A stretch of 64,000 bases of DNA from Rhodococcus oryzae (GCF_005049235.1 NZ_SUMD01000004.1:372001-436000), one strand, 5' to 3'. Shown: positions 8,639-17,325, counted from the first letter of the stretch. Made by a program: numbers and translations. Notes: generated by a model not told the origin, from the letters alone.

Positions 8639-9537
8639 TCCTCGGCCGGACCCGCCTGGCCGCCGTCCATCGACTGGCGGAGCGCGTTCATGACGCTGGC
8701 CAGGGCGGGCGAGTCCGCGCCGCCGGTCCGCACCACCCCGCACACCGGGATACGGAGCCGGTTGTTGGCCTCGCGCATGAAGCAGAGCCCGGTTCGGGGC
8801 GTCTCGGCCGCCGTGCTCGCGTACAGCACGGTCCACGCCCGCGGGTTGGTGATGACCTCGAGCGTCGCGGCGTGGTCGCTGGCGATCGACGGCCCGAGCG
8901 AGACGCGGCGCCCGATCTCACGGAACGCATCCTCGACCACGGTGTGCAGCAGCACCTGGCTGCTGCGCGGCGGGAGCAGCAACTGATACGGGGCGAGCTC
9001 GCCCAACTCGACCGTCGAGAACGCGGACAACGGGTGTCGGCGCGAGGTCACGATCACCAGGTCGTCGACGCCGAGCCGCACCGTCTCCAGGCCCGGCCGA
9101 TCCGCCCGCCCGCGGATCAACGCGATGTCGGCGTCGCCCGATGCGACCGCGTCGATACGCTCGGTGAAACTCTTGATCACGAACTCGATGTCCACGTCCG
9201 GGTGCGACTCCCGCACCCGGGCGATCGCGTCGAGGCTCTGCGCCGCGAAGCTCATGTTCGCGGTGATCCGGATCCGGTTCCTTGGTTCGCGCACGACGGA
9301 GTACGCCTTGGTCTCCAGGCTCAATACCTGCTGGGCGATGGGGATCAGGCGGGACCCGGCCGGGGTCAGCCGCACCACCCGCGTCGACCGCTCGAACAAC
9401 GGTGCGCCGAGCTCCTGCTCGAGGCGGGTGACCTGGTGGCTGACGGCAGATTGCGAGATGAAGCACCGTTTCGCGGCCCGGCTGAAGCTCAGCTCCTCGC
9501 TGACGGCCAGGAAGTAGCGCAGCTGCCGAAAGTCCAT
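8635..9537 (-). CDS. LysR-family transcriptional regulator
   Basis: 300 residues starting MDFRQLRYFLAVSEE, the canonical LysR N-terminus. The winged HTH (LSFSRAAKRCFISQSAVSHQVTRLE) occupies residues about 17-42 and a type 2 periplasmic-binding-like effector domain begins near residue 90. It is divergent from the NADH dehydrogenase gene and probably controls that promoter and its own. A 23-bp interrupted palindrome in the shared upstream region is a good operator candidate. ATG at 9537 was chosen over GTG at 9543 because it gives the standard LysR start. Confidence 0.92.
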   Translation of the reverse strand: MDFRQLRYFLAVSEELSFSRAAKRCFISQSAVSHQVTRLEQELGAPLFERSTRVVRLTPAGSRLIPIAQQVLSLETKAYSVVREPRNRIRITANMSFAAQSLDAIARVRESHPDVDIEFVIKSFTERIDAVASGDADIALIRGRADRPGLETVRLGVDDLVIVTSRRHPLSAFSTVELGELAPYQLLLPPRSSQVLLHTVVEDAFREIGRRVSLGPSIASDHAATLEVITNPRAWTVLYASTAAETPRTGLCFMREANNRLRIPVCGVVRTGGADSPALASVMNALRQSMDGGQAGPAED

Positions 9538-9559
9538 GCCCACATTCTATTCATTAGCA

Positions 9560-9582
9560 ATCCAGATAAGAGAATTCTGGAT
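9560..9582. promoter_or_regulatory. candidate LysR operator between divergent lysR and ndh
   Basis: Perfect 7-bp inverted arms ATCCAGA / TCTGGAT separated by 9 bases, just upstream of the LysR start and about 80 bp before ndh. The length and T-rich/A-rich spacing suit a LysR recognition site. No binding evidence exists beyond symmetry and position. Confidence 0.5.
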
Positions 9583-9660
9583 ACCCGGAGCTAGCTGGCG
9601 AAACACCGGAATACATCCCTACGGTGTAACTCATACATCAGATCTACGCGGGAGGTTGTC

Positions 9661-10986
9661 GTGGTCGACGCAGGGATGGACCGGACCGAGGTCGTCATCG
9701 TGGGCTCGGGGTTCGGCGCGCTCGCGGCGGCGAAGAAGCTGGCGAAGGCCGGCACGCCGTTCGTCCTCATTTCCGAGACCACTGAGCACCTGTTCCAGCC
9801 GCTGCTCTACCAGGTGGCGACCGGCGTGCTCTCGGCAGGCGAGATCGCGCCCTCCATCCGGGCGATCCTCGCGAAGTACCCGAATGCCGACGTCCGGCTC
9901 GGCCGGGTCGTGGACGTGCACGCCGACGCGAAGGAACTCGTCTACGAGGCCGCGGGCGAGCGGCACACCCTCGGATACAACTTCCTCATCGCCGCCACCG
10001 GAGCGCGCCAGTCGTATTTCGGCCGCGACGAGTTCGCCAAGGTCACCTACGCGCTCAAGACCGTCAACGACGCGAAGCGGCTGCGCGACCAGATCGTGCG
10101 CTGCTTCGAGGAGGCGCACACCACCACCGACCCGGAGCGCGCCAAGAACCTGCTCAGCTTCATCGTGATCGGCGCGGGCGCGACCGGCGTCGAGCTGGCC
10201 GGCCAGATCAAGGAGCTCGCAGGCCGCTACTTCGAGCAGTCGATCCGCGGCATCACCGCCGACGACGTCACCGTCACCCTTGTCGAGGGCGCCGGTGTCG
10301 CGATGCCCGCGTACGGCGGCAAGCTCAGCGAGTACACGAAGGCCTCGCTGGAGAAGTCGGGCGTCGAGGTGGTGCTGAACACGCTGGTCACCGACATCGA
10401 CGAGCACGGCGCCACCTTCAAGGCGCACGGCAGCGAGGCCGGGGTGCGGCGCACCGCCGAGACCATCGTCTGGTCGGCGGGCGTGCAGGCCAACGACTTC
10501 GCGGGTGTGCTCGCCGAGCGCACCGGCTGCGACACGGACCGGGCGGGCCGGCTGCTGGTGAACCCGGACCTGACGGTCGGCGGCCGCGCGGACATCTTCG
10601 CCGTCGGCGACATGACCTCGCTGAACAACCTGCCGGGCCAGTCCCCGGTTGCGATGCAGGGTGGACGCCACGTCGCCAAGACCGTGCTCGGCAAGACCCC
10701 GCGCGGCACCGCCTTCAAGTTCCGCGACAAGGGCTCGATGGCGATCATCAACCGCTTCCGTGCGGTGACCAAGGTGAAGAGCATCGAGCTCACCGGGTTC
10801 ATCGCCTGGGTGCTGTGGCTGGCCGTGCACATGGTCTACCTGGTCGGGTTCCGCAACCGCTACATCGCGGTGATGTCGTGGTTCGGCTCGTTCCTCGGCC
10901 ACCGTCGCCCGCACTTCCACTACGCGCAGGAGCCGTCTCCGGTGGGAACGGTCGAGGCCGACGACGAGGTACCGGTCGCCGCGTAA
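9661..10986 (+). CDS. ndh: type II NADH:quinone oxidoreductase (NDH-2)
   Basis: 441 residues. The FAD-binding dinucleotide fold is VIVGSGFGALAAAKKL, the NADH fold is FIVIGAGATGVELAGQI near residue 170, and the FAD ribityl motif is IFAVGDMTS near residue 315. A hydrophobic C-terminal stretch (FIAWVLWLAVHMVYLVGF) anchors it at the membrane face. It oxidises NADH and reduces menaquinone without proton pumping. The GTG start at 9661 has GGGAGG about 6 bases upstream; the GTGs and ATG slightly downstream have no comparable site. Its placement opposite a LysR regulator suggests substrate- or redox-responsive control. Confidence 0.92.
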   Translation: MVDAGMDRTEVVIVGSGFGALAAAKKLAKAGTPFVLISETTEHLFQPLLYQVATGVLSAGEIAPSIRAILAKYPNADVRLGRVVDVHADAKELVYEAAGERHTLGYNFLIAATGARQSYFGRDEFAKVTYALKTVNDAKRLRDQIVRCFEEAHTTTDPERAKNLLSFIVIGAGATGVELAGQIKELAGRYFEQSIRGITADDVTVTLVEGAGVAMPAYGGKLSEYTKASLEKSGVEVVLNTLVTDIDEHGATFKAHGSEAGVRRTAETIVWSAGVQANDFAGVLAERTGCDTDRAGRLLVNPDLTVGGRADIFAVGDMTSLNNLPGQSPVAMQGGRHVAKTVLGKTPRGTAFKFRDKGSMAIINRFRAVTKVKSIELTGFIAWVLWLAVHMVYLVGFRNRYIAVMSWFGSFLGHRRPHFHYAQEPSPVGTVEADDEVPVAA

Positions 10987-11066
10987 GCGGGGTGTGACCG
11001 TCGGGGTCGGACGCGCGGCGCAATAGGCTGAATGCGCCCGCGCGTCCCGACCCCCGAAAGACACTG

Positions 11067-12353
11067 ATGGACACCACCTCTCCCACCCTCGTCGGCGATC
11101 TCCGGGCGAGCACACAGCGCCGCACGCTGATCGTGGTGGTGACCTCGCAGATCCTCGGTGGCGCCGGACTGGCCGCGGGCGTCACCGTCGGCGCGCTGCT
11201 CACCAAGGAGATGCTCGGGTCGAGCCGATATGCCGGCCTGTCCTCGGCCCTGTTCACCCTCGGGTCCGCGGCAGCGGCGCTGCTCGTCGGGCGGGTCTCG
11301 CACCGCCTCGGCCGCAGGAGCGGGCTCAGCATCGGATACCTCGCGGGCGCGGCCGGCGGCGCCGGGGTGGTCCTCGCCGCGGTCATGGACAGTCTCCCGC
11401 TGCTGTTCGTGTCCATGTTCGTCTACGGCTCCGGGACCGCAACCAACCTCCAGGCCCGGTACGCGGGAACCGACCTGGCCGAGGCCTCGCATCGGGGCCG
11501 GGCGGTCAGCACGATCATGGTCGCGACGACCTTCGGCGCGGTGGCGGGGCCGAACCTGGTGGAGGTCATGGGCGACCTCGCGGACGGCTGGGGCATCCCC
11601 GTGCTGGCCGGCCCGTTCATCCTGTCGTCGGCCGCATTCGCCGCCGCGGGCATGTTCCTCTGGGCGTTCCTCCGGCCCGATCCACTGCGCGTCGCGCGAC
11701 AGCTGCAGTCCGAGCCGGTCGGGGCCGGCGGGGAGGCGCCGCCGGAGCCCGACCGGGAGACGCAGCGCCGGGGCATCCTCGTGGGTGCCACCGTGATGGT
11801 CGTGACGCAGATCGTGATGGTCGCGATCATGACCATGACCCCGATCCACATGATGGATCACGGACACGGCCTCGGACAGACCGGGATGGTCATCGCGATC
11901 CACGTCGCGGCGATGTTCCTGCCGTCGCCGCTGACCGGCATGCTCGCCGACCGGTACGGACGGATCCCGGTCGTGGTCGCGGCCGGTGTCACCCTGCTCG
12001 CGGCGGGCATCCTCGCGGCCCTGGCACCCTCCGATTCAGTCGTGCTGCTCTCCGTCGCGCTTGGTCTACTGGGGCTCGGCTGGAACTTCGGGCTGATCAG
12101 CGGCACCGCCATTCTCACCGACTCGACCCCGCTCGCCACGCGGGCACGCACCCAGGGTTCGGTCGACCTGTGTATCGCGCTCGCCGGTGCAGGCGGCGGC
12201 ATCGTGAGCGGGATGGTGGTCGCGTCGAGCAGCTTCGCGGTCCTCTCACTCGGTGGCGGACTGATCGCGCTGGCGCTGATCCCCGTCCTCGCGTTGAACC
12301 GCAGACAGGCGCAGGCGATACCGGAACCCGCTCGGGCCGGCACCACGTCGTGA
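11067..12353 (+). CDS. major facilitator superfamily transporter
   Basis: 428 residues with about 12 hydrophobic segments and a charged central loop (around residues 215-235, RQLQSEPVGAG and following). MFS motif A occurs after TM2 as VGRVSHRLGRRSG and again in the second half as GMLADRYGRIPV. The profile matches DHA1-type drug/H+ antiporters and similar exporters; the substrate cannot be assigned. It follows ndh by 80 bases with its own weak SD (GAAAG), so co-transcription is possible but not obvious. Confidence 0.82.
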   Translation: MDTTSPTLVGDLRASTQRRTLIVVVTSQILGGAGLAAGVTVGALLTKEMLGSSRYAGLSSALFTLGSAAAALLVGRVSHRLGRRSGLSIGYLAGAAGGAGVVLAAVMDSLPLLFVSMFVYGSGTATNLQARYAGTDLAEASHRGRAVSTIMVATTFGAVAGPNLVEVMGDLADGWGIPVLAGPFILSSAAFAAAGMFLWAFLRPDPLRVARQLQSEPVGAGGEAPPEPDRETQRRGILVGATVMVVTQIVMVAIMTMTPIHMMDHGHGLGQTGMVIAIHVAAMFLPSPLTGMLADRYGRIPVVVAAGVTLLAAGILAALAPSDSVVLLSVALGLLGLGWNFGLISGTAILTDSTPLATRARTQGSVDLCIALAGAGGGIVSGMVVASSSFAVLSLGGGLIALALIPVLALNRRQAQAIPEPARAGTTS

Positions 12354-12376
12354 CCTCGGACTGACCGCAGACACCG

Positions 12377-12763
12377 TCAGGGCATCCGCAGCCGGGGCAC
12401 CGGCGGGACCCAGTCGGGATCGCGGGTCGTGACCGCGAGCTCGTCGATCACATGGGTGGACCAGGCCAGGAGCCCCGTGATGTCGAGCGCGTGCGGCGGC
12501 CGGTCCTCGTACGACCCGACCAGGTCCCGTCCCCGCCGCAGCCGGGCCGCCGCCACCAGGGACTCACCCCGGACCGCCCGCTCCAGGCCGTCCGCCAGCT
12601 GCCACAGGCCCTGCCAGAGTTCCAACTCCTCCGGGGGCGCGAGTGCCGATTCGGCCTCCAACAGGTCCCGCGCCCGCGCGGGATCGCCGTGATCCATCAG
12701 TCGCTGCGATTCGGTGATCGCGGCGCCGAGGTCGAGCTGTGGCCCCCAGGAAACGTCGGCCAT
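12377..12763 (-). CDS. DUF309-like protein
   Basis: 128 residues, mostly helical. The central segment ELWQGLWQLADGLERAVRGE, followed by AAARLRRGRDLV, resembles the conserved core of the DUF309 family, small cytoplasmic proteins of unknown role found widely in actinobacteria. It is convergent with the MFS gene and transcribed away from rpf. No catalytic motif is visible. Confidence 0.65.
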   Translation of the reverse strand: MADVSWGPQLDLGAAITESQRLMDHGDPARARDLLEAESALAPPEELELWQGLWQLADGLERAVRGESLVAAARLRRGRDLVGSYEDRPPHALDITGLLAWSTHVIDELAVTTRDPDWVPPVPRLRMP

Positions 12764-13203
12764 GTACCGAATCTAATCCCTCCGGCTCGCCACGACCAGG
12801 GCCCAACTGGCACCCGCACCGCGCGAAGAGAGTGTCACGAAAGGGTCCGGCGCAACCCGACAGGCGGGACGGCATGAGTGACCTTCGTCACATTCAGGTA
12901 ACGAAATGGATACGTTTCGAGATGTTTAGATCTCGGTCGTGACCTGCAGGGGAGTCGGCGACAGCCCCCGAATCTGGACGGGTGTCCGTGCGTCGGGCCC
13001 GCCATCCGAGGGGTGCGAGGGCCCCCGAACTGCGGCTACCGTCGCTTCCGGTTCACAAACGAGAACCACCACCGGCTCGCCCACCTTCGCGAACTGCCCA
13101 GCGGGATCCGGTCCGACGCAACACATCAGGGCAGTGACGAGGCCAACATCGCCGCGGGGCCAAGACCCCGCCGCCGCCTCGGATGCAGGAGAGGACCCAT
13201 CAC
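12764..13203 (+). promoter_or_regulatory. long upstream region and leader of the rpf gene
   Basis: 440 bases without a convincing ORF. It contains a CRP-like palindrome (12877-12892), a possible hairpin with GGTTC/GAACC arms (13050-13067), and the SD GGAGAGG just before the rpf ATG. Actinobacterial rpf genes often have long regulated leaders, including c-di-AMP (ydaO) riboswitches. I could not match the ydaO consensus here, so only a structured leader is suggested. Confidence 0.45.
12877..12892. promoter_or_regulatory. CRP/Cmr-like binding site upstream of rpf
   Basis: AGTGACCTTCGTCACA matches the CRP-family consensus TGTGA-N6-TCACA with one mismatch (the first base). In Mycobacterium tuberculosis, CRP (Rv3676) is known to act on rpfA, so the position upstream of an rpf gene is consistent. 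It lies about 310 bases before the rpf ATG. Confidence 0.5.
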
Positions 13204-13545
13204 ATGTCGATCAACCATGCACGCCGCACTGCCACCAAGACCCTCGGCTGGATCGCCGCGACCGGCGCCCTCGTCGCCGTCCCGCTGGGACTGGCCGGCG
13301 GTACCGCCAACGCGGCAGGTCACAATTGGGACGCGGTCGCCGAGTGCGAGAGCAGCGGCAACTGGGGCATCGATTCGGGCAACGGATTCTCCGGCGGCCT
13401 GCAGTTCACTCCGAGCACCTGGGCCGCCTACGGTGGCCAGGGCCACGCCGCGAACGCCTCCCGCGAGGAGCAGATCCGCGTCGGCGAGAACGTGCTCGCG
13501 GGCCAGGGCCCGGGCGCATGGCCCGTGTGCGGCCAGTACCTCTGA
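13204..13545 (+). CDS. resuscitation-promoting factor-like secreted muralytic enzyme
   Basis: 113 residues: a signal peptide (basic [13 protein letters not shown], hydrophobic core, cleavage near TANAA) followed by one Rpf domain and nothing else. The motif [13 protein letters not shown] contains the conserved Glu49 and Cys48, and the partner cysteine is in WPVCG near the C-terminus. [10 protein letters not shown] is also diagnostic. Rpf proteins are lysozyme-fold transglycosylases that cleave peptidoglycan and stimulate regrowth of dormant cells. The short single-domain layout resembles the small mycobacterial Rpfs rather than RpfB. The ATG at 13204 was chosen over 13183 because the earlier ATG overlaps the SD and would precede the basic n-region. 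Confidence 0.92.
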   Translation: MSINHARRTATKTLGWIAATGALVAVPLGLAGGTANAAGHNWDAVAECESSGNWGIDSGNGFSGGLQFTPSTWAAYGGQGHAANASREEQIRVGENVLAGQGPGAWPVCGQYL

Positions 13546-13554
13546 TCCAACCCC

Positions 13555-13584
13555 GGTTGCCGCTCGGGATCCCGGGCGGCAACC
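13555..13584 (+). terminator. rpf terminator hairpin
   Basis: Arms GGTTGCCGC and GCGGCAACC (9 bp, perfect) enclose a self-complementary loop, 10 bases after the rpf stop. No T-tract follows, as is usual in this group. Confidence 0.6.
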
Positions 13585-13633
13585 CCGACGGGCACCCCGG
13601 TGCCTGTGGGCGTGTGACGGCGATCCGACCCGC

Positions 13634-14020
13634 TCAGGCTCGGTGCTCCCTATCCGGCGGCTCGATCCGCTGCGTGGCATCGGGGTCGATGTCGTCGGCC
13701 CGTTCGAATTGCCCGTCGAGTTCCTCGCGCGACTTGGCCGCATCGGTCGACCGGGCTCGAGCGCGTTCCTGTAGCCGCTCGGCTTCGGCCCGCTTCGCGT
13801 CGGCCTCCGCTTCGGCCATCCGTGCACGTGCGGCAGTCTCGTCCGCGAGCGCCTCTTCTTGACCGACCTCGTGAGATTGTTCGGTGGCCCGCTCACGAAT
13901 CTCCTGCGCCTCAGCGCGTTGATGCCGCGTCCGCGCATTCCTCGCGAACCAGAGCGCCACGGCCACGAGCACCACGATCGCCGCGATCACGACGATCCAG
14001 ATGACGACGTCCCTGTCCAT
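13634..14020 (-). CDS. membrane-anchored coiled-coil protein
   Basis: 128 residues. One N-terminal transmembrane helix (VVIWIVVIAAIVVLVAVALW, residues about 4-25) is followed by a long Ala/Glu/Arg-rich helix predicted to form a coiled coil, and an acidic tail. ATG at 14020 has GAGGAGG about 9 bases upstream; longer in-frame extensions lack that signal. Such proteins are common in Corynebacteriales and usually uncharacterised. It is convergent with rpf. Confidence 0.75.
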   Translation of the reverse strand: MDRDVVIWIVVIAAIVVLVAVALWFARNARTRHQRAEAQEIRERATEQSHEVGQEEALADETAARARMAEAEADAKRAEAERLQERARARSTDAAKSREELDGQFERADDIDPDATQRIEPPDREHRA

Positions 14021-14160
14021 GTCGATATGCCTCCTCGTACCGGGTCCACCCTCGATCCCAGGATTGCCCGTCGCGGCCCAGCTCAAACCCTTCGGACGGG
14101 ACCGCGGCGGTCCGGATCCGGATCGGTTTCGGGATCCGCCGGGATGGGAACACCCCTGCC

Positions 14161-14526
14161 ATGAGCAGGCGGAAACTACGAGCGCATGACAGCGCGGATT
14201 TCGACGTGAGCAGCGACCCCGGCTTCCGGCGCTACGTCGAGGCGGTTTCCGCCGCGGTCGGGGCGGATCACGAGCACGTGCACGTCGCGTTCTGCTCAGA
14301 AGGACCGGAGTCGGAGGCCTACATAGCGTTGCCTCGTCAGCGGGATGTCTTCCCTGTACGGGAGGCCGCGCTGATCTGGGTGCCATCCGGCGGATGGCAG
14401 CTCGCGGTCGAGACCTCCTCGACCGAGGACATGATCATCCTCGGGAGCACGACCGGAACCCCGGTTCCCCAGCCGAGTGCGGTGCGGGCGCTGTGCGAGG
14501 ACTATCTACACCCGAGCCCGCGATGA
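14161..14526 (+). CDS. hypothetical protein, DUF6292-like
   Basis: 121 residues. The segment DPGFRRYVEAVSAAVGADHEHVHV followed by ALIWVPSGGWQLAVE resembles small actinobacterial proteins grouped as DUF6292; this is from memory of the pattern and is tentative. No membrane segments, metal motifs or catalytic residues are visible. Its stop lies 10 bases from the stop of the convergent Rieske gene. Confidence 0.55.
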   Translation: MSRRKLRAHDSADFDVSSDPGFRRYVEAVSAAVGADHEHVHVAFCSEGPESEAYIALPRQRDVFPVREAALIWVPSGGWQLAVETSSTEDMIILGSTTGTPVPQPSAVRALCEDYLHPSPR

Positions 14527-14536
14527 CCGGGCGCCG

Positions 14537-14953
14537 TCACTCGACGGTGAGCATGTCGCCCGCGCGGGTGACCACGTAGCCGGCAAGGGCCTCCCGGGCC
14601 GGAGTGCGGACCACCGAACCGTCGGCGATCGAGAAGCGGCTGCCGTGGCAGGCGCAGTTGATGGTGCCGTCGCTCACCTCGGAGACGAGGCACCCCTGGT
14701 GGGTGCACACCGCCGCGAACGCCCGGAAGACGCCCGGTTCGGGCTGGGTCAGGACCAGCTGGTGCTCGGCCAGGACGATCCCGCCACCGACCGGGACCTC
14801 CGACGACGCGATGCGCGCCGGTTCGGCGCTCCGGTCCTTACCGACGGCCGCCACCCCGGTTGAGCAGCCCGCGACGGCCAGGCAGCCGGTCGCGCAGGTG
14901 GCGGCCAGGAAGGCTCGGCGGGGAATCGCCACGGCCTGGTCGACCTCGGTCAT
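14537..14953 (-). CDS. Rieske [2Fe-2S] lipoprotein
   Basis: 138 residues. The N-terminus has a Tat-like PRRAFLAA and a lipobox LAVAGC (Cys30), so it should be exported and lipid-anchored. The Rieske cluster ligands are Cys83/His85 in CTHQGC and Cys100/His103 in CACHGSRF, with Cys88 and Cys102 as the usual disulfide. Its ATG overlaps the ZIP transporter stop as ATGA, and that gene overlaps the multicopper oxidase, so all three are one coupled operon. It is a plausible electron carrier between the oxidase or metal substrate and the membrane chain; that pairing is inference from context. Confidence 0.9.
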   Translation of the reverse strand: MTEVDQAVAIPRRAFLAATCATGCLAVAGCSTGVAAVGKDRSAEPARIASSEVPVGGGIVLAEHQLVLTQPEPGVFRAFAAVCTHQGCLVSEVSDGTINCACHGSRFSIADGSVVRTPAREALAGYVVTRAGDMLTVE

Positions 14954-16167
14954 GCGGGAACCACCAATCCGGTCAGGTACATCAGCAGGATTCCTGCGCC
15001 GATTCCGGCCAGGACCACCGGGTCCACGGCCGCACGATCACGGCCGCGCAGGGACGGCGCGATCTGGACGATCACCTGGATGATCGCGCCGACACCGACG
15101 CCGAGCAACAACGCGGAGACCTCGGCGTTGCTGACGCTCGCGCCGAGGACGGCCCCGAGAATGGCGGGCGCCCCGGCGAGGAACCCGAGTCCCAGCAGGA
15201 TAAGCAGGGGAGTGCGTCGCCCGGTCATTGGGGCGACGATGGCCAGTCCCTCGGTGGTGTTGTGCAGGGTGAACCCGATGACCAGGAACGCCCCGAGGGC
15301 CAGCTCACCGACCGCATAGGCGGATCCGATAGCCAGGCCCTCACCGAGATTGTGCAGCCCGATACCCGCCGCGATCATGGCCGACAGCCGCAGCCCGGAC
15401 GCTTCCGCTCCCGCCTGCCGGGCGCGCAGATACCGGTCGATTCCCATCAGTGCGAGGAAGGCGACCGCCGCGCCGAGGACGACGAGGGTGACGCCACCGA
15501 ATGCCCCACCGGAGGCCGCAGCCAGCTCGAACCCCTCGCCCGCGCCGTCGAAGGCGAGGAAGGCGAGCAGGCCGACCGTGAGGGCGAGCACGAACCGGAC
15601 CGCGCGGGCTCCGGCCCGACGCAGCACCGGCAGCAGCAGCATGCCCAGCAGTACCGGGATGACCCCCACATAGATGCCCAGCAGCGCCATCGTCCCGAAG
15701 AACGCCGCCCCGGGTTCCGGGGTGGGTACCGCGGCGGGGATCTCGTGCTCGATGACCAGCCCCGTGTTGGTCAGCATCGAGACCAGATAAGGCTGACCGG
15801 TGATCCACGGGTAGTCGAAGGTGATCGTCTCGGACTGCAGCCGTCCGATGGGTTCCTCGGCGCCGTCGAGGTTGACGTAGGCGTCGTTGACGAACGCCTG
15901 CGCGATGGTCACCGGATCGGGCCCGACATTGCGCAGTGTCAGGACGATCTGCCCGGGTTCGAGGACAGTCCGTTCGATCGCGATGTCCTCGATCGGGGGT
16001 CCGGCGCGCTCCGGCAGGCTCTGCCCGGCGAGCAGGGCCAGCGCGGCAAGGGCCACCGCGATGATCGCGACGACGCCCGCACCGCGGATCCACGCGCCCG
16101 ACCGGGTCAGCTCGCTGCCGTCGGCGCCGGTTTCGTCCGGCGCCGGTCGCGGTGGCGTGTTCGTCAC
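14950..16167 (-). CDS. ZIP-family metal transporter with N-terminal extracytoplasmic beta domain
   Basis: 405 residues. After one N-terminal membrane helix (GAGVVAIIAVALAALALLAG, about 30-50) comes a predicted beta-rich domain of about 100 residues (VLEPGQIVLTLRNVGPDPVTI onward), then about eight membrane helices. The ZIP metal-site motifs are GLHNLGEGLAIG and GFTLHNTTEGLA, with the His/Glu pairs expected for divalent metal coordination. ZIP proteins import Zn, Fe or Mn. The extracytoplasmic domain is not part of the core ZIP fold and could receive metal from the secreted oxidase encoded just upstream. The GTG start overlaps the oxidase stop as GTGA; a longer in-frame ORF extends back through the oxidase gene and was rejected. 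Confidence 0.88.
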   Translation of the reverse strand: MTNTPPRPAPDETGADGSELTRSGAWIRGAGVVAIIAVALAALALLAGQSLPERAGPPIEDIAIERTVLEPGQIVLTLRNVGPDPVTIAQAFVNDAYVNLDGAEEPIGRLQSETITFDYPWITGQPYLVSMLTNTGLVIEHEIPAAVPTPEPGAAFFGTMALLGIYVGVIPVLLGMLLLPVLRRAGARAVRFVLALTVGLLAFLAFDGAGEGFELAAASGGAFGGVTLVVLGAAVAFLALMGIDRYLRARQAGAEASGLRLSAMIAAGIGLHNLGEGLAIGSAYAVGELALGAFLVIGFTLHNTTEGLAIVAPMTGRRTPLLILLGLGFLAGAPAILGAVLGASVSNAEVSALLLGVGVGAIIQVIVQIAPSLRGRDRAAVDPVVLAGIGAGILLMYLTGLVVPA

Positions 16168-17285
16168 TCGGTCACCTCGAAGAATCCCATCCAGCCCAGG
16201 TCGGCGAACTCGGTCTTGTGGGCGTGGAACATGTACCGACCCGGATGCGGGAAGCGCATCTCGCAGATCCCGCGCTGGCCCTGCCCCTGGATGATCGTGT
16301 CCGTGAACTCGGCCGGCTCGAGCCGTGTCCCGGTGGGGAAGTAGTCGAAGAAGTTGCCGTGCACGTGGAAGCTGTTGATCGGGTCGTACTCGAGGATGTT
16401 GACCAGGTAGATGCGCACCAGTTCTCCGCGCTTCACCTGCACCGGCTCGTGCATGTAGTGGAACGGGATGCCGTTGACGGCGTACAGCTGGTTGCCCTCG
16501 CCGTCGAAGGTGGTGTTGTAGCCGTGCATGACCATCACCATCTCGTCGGCAGGCGGGCGTCCCTGCGCGGGATCGATGATGAAGGTGCCGTACATGCCGC
16601 GGGCGATGTGCTCGGCCAGCGGGCTGACGTGGCAGTGGTAGAGGTGCACCCCGAACGGGGTGGCGTCGAACTCGTAGGTGAAGGACGCGCCGGGTTCGAT
16701 GATGCCCCGGCCCACCCCGGGGATCCCGTCCATCTCGGCCGGGTGGATGCCGTGGAAGTGCATGGTGTGCGGGTGCTCGGACCCGTTGGTGAAGCGCACC
16801 CGGAGCCGCTCGCCCTCCCGGCACCGCAGCGCGGGGCCCGGCACCCGGGAGTTGAAGGTCCACGCCGGGAAGTGCACCCCCGGCGCGATCTCGATCTCCT
16901 CGTCGCTGGCGAATATCTCCCACTCGCGCAGCGTGCGCCCGTCCGGCAACACCGAGGTCGTGCCATAGTCGAAATCGCGCAGCATCGCGGTCGGGTGGAA
17001 CCCGTTCGCCTCGTGGTCGACCTGTTGGCCGAGACGGAACGTGGCCCCGCTCTCCCCGCCGCCGTGGCCGGCGGCCGCCGTGCCATGCGCCTGCCCCTCG
17101 GCGGCCCCGGACCCGTGGCCGCCGGGATGCGGCGACGCCGACGCCTGCGGCTGCTTGCCGGCGCCCAGCAGCAGCCCCGCCGAACCCGCCAGCGCCCCAC
17201 CGATCAGCAGCTGACGCCGCGACGGCGCGCCCGCCGAGTCGCCCTCGATCGGGGCGTCGGGCGTTGCGCGCGCATTATTTCGCAT
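16164..17285 (-). CDS. exported two-domain multicopper oxidase
   Basis: About 373 residues. The N-terminus has a Tat signal (SRRQLLIGGALAGSAGLLLG) and then a His/Gly-rich linker. Domain 1 holds HPHTMHFHG and LYHCHVSPLAEHIARGM, which includes a type 1 copper cysteine. Domain 2 has FHVHGNFF and YMFHAHKTEFADLGW, where the usual Cys is Ala. Type 1 copper in the first domain only corresponds to the 'type C' two-domain oxidases. Such enzymes oxidise metals or phenols with O2; as first gene of a coupled operon with ZIP and Rieske proteins, metal oxidation before uptake is a reasonable inference. The ATG at 17285 is preceded by GGGA; a GTG two codons earlier is possible. Confidence 0.9.
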   Translation of the reverse strand: MRNNARATPDAPIEGDSAGAPSRRQLLIGGALAGSAGLLLGAGKQPQASASPHPGGHGSGAAEGQAHGTAAAGHGGGESGATFRLGQQVDHEANGFHPTAMLRDFDYGTTSVLPDGRTLREWEIFASDEEIEIAPGVHFPAWTFNSRVPGPALRCREGERLRVRFTNGSEHPHTMHFHGIHPAEMDGIPGVGRGIIEPGASFTYEFDATPFGVHLYHCHVSPLAEHIARGMYGTFIIDPAQGRPPADEMVMVMHGYNTTFDGEGNQLYAVNGIPFHYMHEPVQVKRGELVRIYLVNILEYDPINSFHVHGNFFDYFPTGTRLEPAEFTDTIIQGQGQRGICEMRFPHPGRYMFHAHKTEFADLGWMGFFEVTE

Positions 17286-17311
17286 GATCACATCCCAAAG
17301 TTTGTCATACC

Positions 17312-17325
17312 GAACTTAAGTGTTC
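17312..17325. promoter_or_regulatory. inverted repeat upstream of the multicopper oxidase operon
   Basis: GAACTTAAGTGTTC contains the perfect 8-bp palindrome ACTTAAGT and is flanked on both sides by the direct repeat TCATACC. It lies 27 bases before the oxidase start and is a candidate site for the divergently encoded ArsR/CmtR-type sensor. Confidence 0.4.

Noticed and set aside
12880-13203. A c-di-AMP (ydaO) riboswitch before rpf
   Set aside because: The location fits known actinobacterial cases, but I could not match the conserved sequence blocks by eye; a covariance-model search is needed, so only a structured leader was recorded.
14950-16923. A 657-residue fusion of oxidase sequence with the ZIP transporter
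   Set aside because: The first 250 codons are the oxidase gene in the wrong frame; the true ZIP start is the GTG overlapping the oxidase stop.
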